A stretch of 64,000 nucleotides of DNA, from assembly GCA_965204835.1 (NCBI GenBank), contig OZ242017.1, positions 186,001 to 250,000 on the forward strand. The letters are read 5' to 3'. This DNA is from VXMT01 sp965204835. Lineage in GTDB: Bacteria; Chloroflexota; Dehalococcoidia; UBA2979. The position numbers were made by a program, and so were the translations under genes. Positions 57,434-64,000 of this stretch are shown here, in pieces. A model generated the notes under the pieces. The model saw only the letters and a program-made list of their open reading frames with translations. It had not been told where the DNA came from and ran no database searches. The number at the start of each line of letters is the position of its first letter. Position 1 is the first letter of the stretch.

Positions 57434-59632
57434 GTGTCACTGAACCAGGGCGACGCTACGAGCGCGTGGTACTCGCGCCTCACGGCCATTGCGCTCGGCC
57501 TCGTGATCGCGCTCGCGCTCAGCGCGCTGCTGTTCCCGTGGTATCCCGGCGGGACGAAGCTGCGCGAGGGGGAGCCCTCGCCGTTCACGCTCGCCGCGCC
57601 GCGCGGCATCTCCTACGAGTCTGACGTGCTCACCGAGGAGGCGCGCGCGGCCGCCGCTGCGGCCGTGCCCCCGAAGCTCGTCTTCGACCCGTCGATCTTC
57701 CGCCGCCAGCTCGGCGAGCTGGACCAGCAGTTGCTCCAGATCCAGGAGGCGCGGCTCGCGACGCTGGGCGACGCCGAGCGCGAGTCGCGCATCCGCGTCG
57801 CCACGGCCGGCGCGCTCACGCAGCGCGCCATCGAGACGTTCGCGGCAGCCTCGGACGCCGAGTTCGGCGCACTGGCCGACGAGGCGCGGGTGGTGCTCGA
57901 GGCGATCCTCGGGGGCCCCGAGGTCACTGCCGAGCAGCTCGACGAGGCGCGCCGCAGCGTCGCCTCGCGGTTCTCGGAGTCGCTCACCGCCGATGAGCTG
58001 GTGGCGCTGACCGAGCTGCTCACCCCGCTCGTCGTCGCGAACGTCGTCGTCGACCCGGAGGAGACGACCGCCGCGCGCGACGTGGCCCGCAGCCGTGTGG
58101 CGGCGGTCCGAGTAACGCGCGAGCGCGGCCAGGTGCTGGTGGAGGAGGGCCGGGAGCTGACGGCCGCGGACCTGGAGATGCTGCGCCAGGCCGAACTCGA
58201 CACCTCGGGCGTCGACGTCCGGGCCGTCGCCGCCGCGGTGATCGTCGCGCTGATCGCGGGCGCCGCTTGCGGCGCCTACCTCTACGTCGTACAGCCCCCC
58301 GCGCTGGTGGGGGTGCGCAGGCTCACGCTCTTTGCGCTGCTGTTGCTGCTGCCCTCGATCGCGATGAAGTTCTCGCTGCCGCTGCTGCTCCCGGACATCG
58401 AGCGCCACTTCCTCGCCTACGCGATCCCCGTCGCAGCCGGGCCGATGGCCGCCGCCGTCCTGCTCGACCTCGGCGTCGCGATGCTGATCACGCTGCTGCT
58501 CACCACGGTGGCGTCGTTCGTCTCGATCTCGCTACCGTTCGCCGACGCCGCCGGCGGCGGGCAACTCGAGACGGCGCGGATCTGGCTGGCGGTCACGTCC
58601 GGGTCCCTCGCCGGGGTGTTCGTCGCGTCGCGCGCGCTGCATGTGAACCGCTACCTGGTGGCCGGGCTTGCCACGGGCGGCGCGGTCATCGCCTCATTAC
58701 TCGCGGTCTGGCTGCTCGACGCCGACCGGCAGGTCGCGGACCTCGCGTGGATCGTCGCCGGCGGGGCGGTGAGCGGGCTGGCGTCGGCGCTGATCGGCGT
58801 CGGCTTCTTCCTGCTGCTGAGCCGCCCGTTCGGCATCATCACGCGCGTCGAGCTCATGGAACTGGCGCAGTTCGGCCACCCGCTGCTGCGGCGCCTGCAG
58901 GACGAGGCGCCCGGCACCTTCCAGCACTCGGTGCTCGTCAGCAACATGGCCGAGCGCGCCGCCGACCGCATCGGCGCCGACCCGCTCCTGGTGCGCGTCG
59001 GCGCCTACTACCACGACGTCGGCAAGCTCACCGCGCCCGAGTTCTTCATCGAGAACCAGTCCGAGGAGGACCCGCACGCCACCCTCGACCCGCTGCAGAG
59101 CACGCGCATGATCCAGCAGCACGTGGCCGCGGGCGTCGAGCTCGCGCGGCGCGAGGGCATCCCGGCGGCCGTGGCGCAGTTCATCCCGCAGCACCACGGC
59201 ACGCGCCGCGTGCAGTTCTTCTACCGCCGAGCCGCCGCCGTGGACCCCTCGATCGACCCGGAGCTCTTCCGCTACCCGGGGCCCCGGCCGCAGTCGCGCG
59301 AGGCGGCGATCATCATGCTCGCCGACTCCAGCGAGGCCGCGGTGCGGGCGAGCGGCGACCGCACGGTCGGCGCGATCAGCGCGATCGTGAACGGGATCGT
59401 GCGCGAGCGGATCGAGGAGGACCAGTTCGCCGAGTGCGACATCTCGCTGCGCGACCTGCGCATCGTGGGCGACTCGTTCGTGCAGACGCTGAACGCCGTC
59501 TACCACCCTCGCGTCCAGTACCCCGAGCCCACGGAGCACGAGATCGAGGAGCGCGAGAGCGGCGGGATGGGCGAGCCGCCCACGAACGGCGACCCCGCGC
59601 GGGAGCCGGGCGAGGCGGAGCGGGGGCGCTGA
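57434..59632 (+). CDS. 7TM-HD family phosphodiesterase (PgpH/YqfF-like)
   Basis: 732 residues. One N-terminal helix, an extracellular helical domain (~45-270), then about seven membrane helices (~270-460) and a cytoplasmic HD domain with FQHSVLVSNMAERAADRIGA, YYHDVGKLTAPEFFIENQ, QHHGTRRVQFFYRRA and the late IIMLADSSEAAVRA. Listeria PgpH in this family hydrolyses c-di-AMP. HD metal residues look intact. The C-terminus has a Gly/Glu-rich tail. A GTG start is used. Confidence 0.9.
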   Translation: MSLNQGDATSAWYSRLTAIALGLVIALALSALLFPWYPGGTKLREGEPSPFTLAAPRGISYESDVLTEEARAAAAAAVPPKLVFDPSIFRRQLGELDQQLLQIQEARLATLGDAERESRIRVATAGALTQRAIETFAAASDAEFGALADEARVVLEAILGGPEVTAEQLDEARRSVASRFSESLTADELVALTELLTPLVVANVVVDPEETTAARDVARSRVAAVRVTRERGQVLVEEGRELTAADLEMLRQAELDTSGVDVRAVAAAVIVALIAGAACGAYLYVVQPPALVGVRRLTLFALLLLLPSIAMKFSLPLLLPDIERHFLAYAIPVAAGPMAAAVLLDLGVAMLITLLLTTVASFVSISLPFADAAGGGQLETARIWLAVTSGSLAGVFVASRALHVNRYLVAGLATGGAVIASLLAVWLLDADRQVADLAWIVAGGAVSGLASALIGVGFFLLLSRPFGIITRVELMELAQFGHPLLRRLQDEAPGTFQHSVLVSNMAERAADRIGADPLLVRVGAYYHDVGKLTAPEFFIENQSEEDPHATLDPLQSTRMIQQHVAAGVELARREGIPAAVAQFIPQHHGTRRVQFFYRRAAAVDPSIDPELFRYPGPRPQSREAAIIMLADSSEAAVRASGDRTVGAISAIVNGIVRERIEEDQFAECDISLRDLRIVGDSFVQTLNAVYHPRVQYPEPTEHEIEERESGGMGEPPTNGDPAREPGEAERGR

Positions 59633-59690
59633 CGGCCCCGGGGCCGCTCGACCCATTCGACCCGCTGCGCGTGTGCCGTATCATCGGGCC

Positions 59691-60395
59691 ATGCAAGCCG
59701 CGATCGTGGTGTTCCCCGGCACGTGGAGCGACGGCGACTGCGTCTTCGCCCTCGAACGCCTCGGCGTCAGCGCCAGGCGCGTGTGGCACCGCGAGACGGA
59801 CCTCGGCGACGCGGACCTGGTCGTGCTGCCGGGCGGCTTCTCGTACGGCGACTACCTGCGCTGTGGGGCGATCGCCCGCTTCTCGCCGGTGATGCAGGCC
59901 GTGCGAGCCCACGCCGAGGCGGGCGGGCTCGTGATCGGCATCTGCAACGGCTTCCAGATCCTGTGCGAGGCCGGGATGCTGCCCGGCATCCTGATGCGCA
60001 ACGCCTCGCTGCAGTTCCGCTGCCAGCCCACACACCTCGTGCCGGCCGAGCACGCCTCGCCGTTCACGGCCGGCATCGAGCCCGGCCGCGTGCTGCAGGT
60101 CCCGATCTCCCACGGCGAGGGCAACTACTTCGCCGACGCTCCCACCCTCGAGATGCTCGAGGCCGAGCAACGCGTGGCGTTCCGCTACTGCGATGCGGAC
60201 GGCCGCGTGACGCCGGAGGCGAATCCCAACGGCTCAATCGCGAACATCGCCGGCGTGCTCAACGAGCACCGCAACGTGCTCGGCATGATGCCGCACCCGG
60301 AGCGCGCCTCGGCGGCGCTGCTCGGCGGCGAGGACGGCAACGCGATCTGGGAGTCCGCGCTTGCGAGCATCGGGCAGGCGGCGCGGGCGGCCTGA
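59691..60395 (+). CDS. purQ: Phosphoribosylformylglycinamidine synthase subunit PurQ
   Basis: A 234-residue class I glutamine amidotransferase supplying ammonia to PurL. It has VVFPGTWSDGDCVFALERLG at the start, LPGGFSYGDYLRCGAIA, the nucleophile Cys in VIGICNGFQILCEAG, and His/Glu in MMPHPERAS. The ATG at 59691 fits the family. purL lies 1.3 kb downstream, separated by two unrelated genes; purS was not found in the window. Confidence 0.94.
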   Translation: MQAAIVVFPGTWSDGDCVFALERLGVSARRVWHRETDLGDADLVVLPGGFSYGDYLRCGAIARFSPVMQAVRAHAEAGGLVIGICNGFQILCEAGMLPGILMRNASLQFRCQPTHLVPAEHASPFTAGIEPGRVLQVPISHGEGNYFADAPTLEMLEAEQRVAFRYCDADGRVTPEANPNGSIANIAGVLNEHRNVLGMMPHPERASAALLGGEDGNAIWESALASIGQAARAA

Positions 60396-60423
60396 CCGCC
60401 ACTCCCCGGGAAGGAGGCGCGTC

Positions 60424-61077
60424 GTGAGCGCCGACTACATGCACCAGCCGGGCGCGCCGTATCCCGCTCGGCTCGACATCGACTACCCGGAGGAGGGACT
60501 CAGCCGTCTCACGACGCTGTTCCGCATCATCCTGGTCATCCCGATCTTCGTGGTGATCGGGCTGCTGGGCAGCGGCGGGAGCGGCGCGCAGCAGATCGGC
60601 GATGCGACCTGGATCACGGTCTCGACCAGCGGCTTCCTCTTCGCGCCGACGCTGCTCATGCTGCTCTTCCGTCGCAAGTACCCGCGCTGGTGGTTCGACT
60701 GGAACCTCGAGCTGTCCCGCTTCTCCACGCGGGTCACCGCCTACTTCCTGCTGATGCGCGACGAGTACCCCTCGACGGACGAGGAGCAGGCGGTCCACGT
60801 CGACCTCGACTACCCCGACGCCGAGCGCGACCTCAACCGCTGGCTGCCGCTGGTGAAGTGGCTGCTGGCGATCCCGCACTACATCGTGCTCATCGTCCTC
60901 GCGATCATCGCGATGGTGCTGCGAGTGGTGGCGTGGTTCGCGATCCTGTTCACGGGCCGCTACCCGCGCGGGCTCTTCCGGTTCATGGTCGGGCTCAACC
61001 GCTGGGGACTGCGCGTGGCGGCCTACATGTGGCTGCTCACCACCGACCGCTACCCGCCCTTCCGCTTCGAGGAGTAG
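60424..61077 (+). CDS. DUF4389 membrane protein
   Basis: A 217-residue protein with paired DUF4389 features. An ARLDIDYPEEGLSRLTTLFR-type region is followed by a helix (ILVIPIFVVIGLLG), a second hydrophobic segment around FLFAPTLLMLLF, the WWFDWNLELSRFSTRVTAYF region, then a repeat of the pattern (VDLDYPDAERDLNRWLPLVK, two helices, GRYPRGLFRFMVGLNRWGLR). The function is unknown. The GTG follows AAGGAGG. Confidence 0.8.
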   Translation: MSADYMHQPGAPYPARLDIDYPEEGLSRLTTLFRIILVIPIFVVIGLLGSGGSGAQQIGDATWITVSTSGFLFAPTLLMLLFRRKYPRWWFDWNLELSRFSTRVTAYFLLMRDEYPSTDEEQAVHVDLDYPDAERDLNRWLPLVKWLLAIPHYIVLIVLAIIAMVLRVVAWFAILFTGRYPRGLFRFMVGLNRWGLRVAAYMWLLTTDRYPPFRFEE

Positions 61078-61186
61078 CGTCCGGGCGGCCACGGAGGCGG
61101 ATTAAGTGCGTAACGCGTATGTGATACGATCTGCGATAGTTCGACAAGCGGTAGCGCTGGTGCCCAGTTCGGCGTAGGATTGGGTC

Positions 61187-61663
61187 ATGGCGATGTTCGA
61201 CACGTTGAGTGCGTCCCGGCGGCTACGCGAAGTCGGCTTCGAGGAGAAGCAGGCTGACGCAGTGGTAGGTCTCCTCGCCGAGGATGTCTCGGGGAACATC
61301 GCCACGAAGAGTGATATTGAGATGCTCGGGGCCGCCACGAAGAGCGAGATCGAGCTGCTCAGGACTGACACCAAGAGCGATATCGAGTCGCTCAGGGCCG
61401 ACACCAAGAGCGAGATCGAGCTGCTCAGGACCGACATGAAGAGCGAGATCGAGCTGCTCAGGACTGAGACCAAGAACGATATCGAGTCGCTCAGGGCCGA
61501 CACGAAGAACGATATCGAGTCGCTCAGGGCTGACACGAAGAGCGAGTTCGAGCTGTTCAGGGCTGAAGTGCGCGCGCTCGAACAGCGCATGACCATCCGC
61601 CTGGGTGGCCTGGTCGCCGTGGCGACCGGCATCATCATCGCCGTGATCGCACTCACCGCATAA
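61187..61663 (+). CDS. Coiled-coil membrane protein built of 11-residue repeats (DUF1640/CCDC90-like)
   Basis: 158 residues. An N-terminal ~35-residue head (FDTLSASRRLREVGFEEKQA) is followed by about eight hendecads of the form TKSEIELLRTD or TKNDIESLRAD, and a C-terminal membrane helix (LGGLVAVATGIIIAVIAL). The head plus coiled coil plus anchor fits the DUF1640/MCUR1-like group. The DNA repeats on a 33-base period are nearly identical, suggesting recent expansion. A possible -10 is GATACGAT upstream. Confidence 0.75.
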   Translation: MAMFDTLSASRRLREVGFEEKQADAVVGLLAEDVSGNIATKSDIEMLGAATKSEIELLRTDTKSDIESLRADTKSEIELLRTDMKSEIELLRTETKNDIESLRADTKNDIESLRADTKSEFELFRAEVRALEQRMTIRLGGLVAVATGIIIAVIALTA

Positions 61664-61715
61664 GCGGCGGCGACCGCCCTTCCCCCTCCGCCCGGACTCC
61701 GCCAAGCTAGCGGCG

Positions 61716-63929
<2,214 letters not shown>

Positions 63930-63951
63930 CCGGATAGGAACGGCACATCTG

Positions 63952-63969
63952 TCCTAGCAGGTGCTAGGA
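63952..63969. promoter_or_regulatory. Perfect palindromic operator-like site
   Basis: TCCTAGCA and TGCTAGGA (8-base perfect arms) flank GG. The right arm contains TAGGAT, a good -10 hexamer, 22 bases before a GTG with strong ribosome-binding site. It looks like a repressor site overlapping the promoter of the gene entering at the right edge. Confidence 0.5.
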
Positions 63970-63990
63970 TACGAGAGAGTTGGGAGGGAC

Positions 63991-64000
63991 GTGGTGGACA
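63991..64000 (+). CDS. Start of a gene cut by the window edge
   Basis: GTG GTG GAC follows GGGAGGG at good spacing, behind the palindromic promoter-like site. Only three codons are visible, so the product cannot be named. Confidence 0.3.

Noticed and set aside
61330..61560. Regular 33-base repeats resembling a CRISPR array
   Set aside because: There are no distinct spacers; the repeats are in frame and encode 11-residue coiled-coil units.

Overview
The window is high-GC bacterial DNA with genes packed on both strands, and almost every long gene is a recognisable housekeeping gene. The mix points to a member of the Chloroflexota (for example a Dehalococcoidia/Tepidiforma-like lineage). The clues are a cytochrome b6-type split cytochrome b beside a Rieske protein and a cytochrome c-cupredoxin fusion, MurT/GatD (monoderm-type peptidoglycan amidation), a CysO/CysM/Mec+-type cysteine cluster, many toxin-antitoxin modules, and frequent GTG/TTG starts. 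The phylum is inferred from gene content only; no rRNA or tRNA gene was found.

Layout. 1-2090: end of a Mug-like DNA glycosylase, a zinc-ribbon membrane protein and a DUF433/DUF5615 toxin-antitoxin pair. 2100-6360: lysine/threonine-branch genes dapA, asd and dapB, with small hypotheticals (one a nonsense-broken tandem duplicate) and a frameshifted HAD hydrolase. 6477-9430: pnp and rpsO. 9600-18060: PAP2 phosphatase, leucyl aminopeptidase, coaBC-coaX, dnaA with DnaA-box-like sites, then obgE-nadD. 18060-24690: methyltransferase, MerT-like membrane protein, gyrB, TrmO-like, EndoIII-like and YchF. 24700-27190: VapBC and XdhC-type maturation factors interrupted by an orphan antitoxin. 27295-32725: tatA, murT-gatD, an M23/LysM lipoprotein, lgt, a thioredoxin-fold protein and a HicB-like protein.

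32750-40670 is the most interesting block. It is a sulfur/cysteine cluster with threonine synthase, a NIL-domain protein, three ThiS/MoaD-type sulfur carriers, an Rrf2 regulator, two cysteine synthase homologues, a sulfurtransferase, an unknown protein and a JAMM/Mec+ metalloprotease. The three carriers have their Gly-Gly in three states: free at the C-terminus, buried inside a fusion to the E1-like adenylyltransferase, and masked by a ten-residue tail. This implies proteolytic control of protein-thiocarboxylate cysteine synthesis.

40700-50480: folP-folK, small regulators, purF, a second HicB-like gene, a MNT/HEPN pair, purM, purH and a dolichol-phosphate-mannose-synthase-like glycosyltransferase. 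50550-54900: a respiratory operon running from a 35-residue membrane protein through cytochrome b6, subunit IV, Rieske and cytochrome c-cupredoxin to two tiny desulforedoxin-like proteins. 54987-64000: amidohydrolase, rpsU, yqeY, a 7TM-HD (PgpH-like) phosphodiesterase, purQ, a DUF4389 protein, a hendecad-repeat coiled coil, purL and the first bases of a further gene behind a perfect palindrome.

Recurrent oddities: rpsO and the DUF5615 toxin have no NTG start and appear to begin at ATC and ATA behind well-placed Shine-Dalgarno sequences. Two genes are visibly damaged (4705-4875, 4923-5570). GC figures given below are hand counts.
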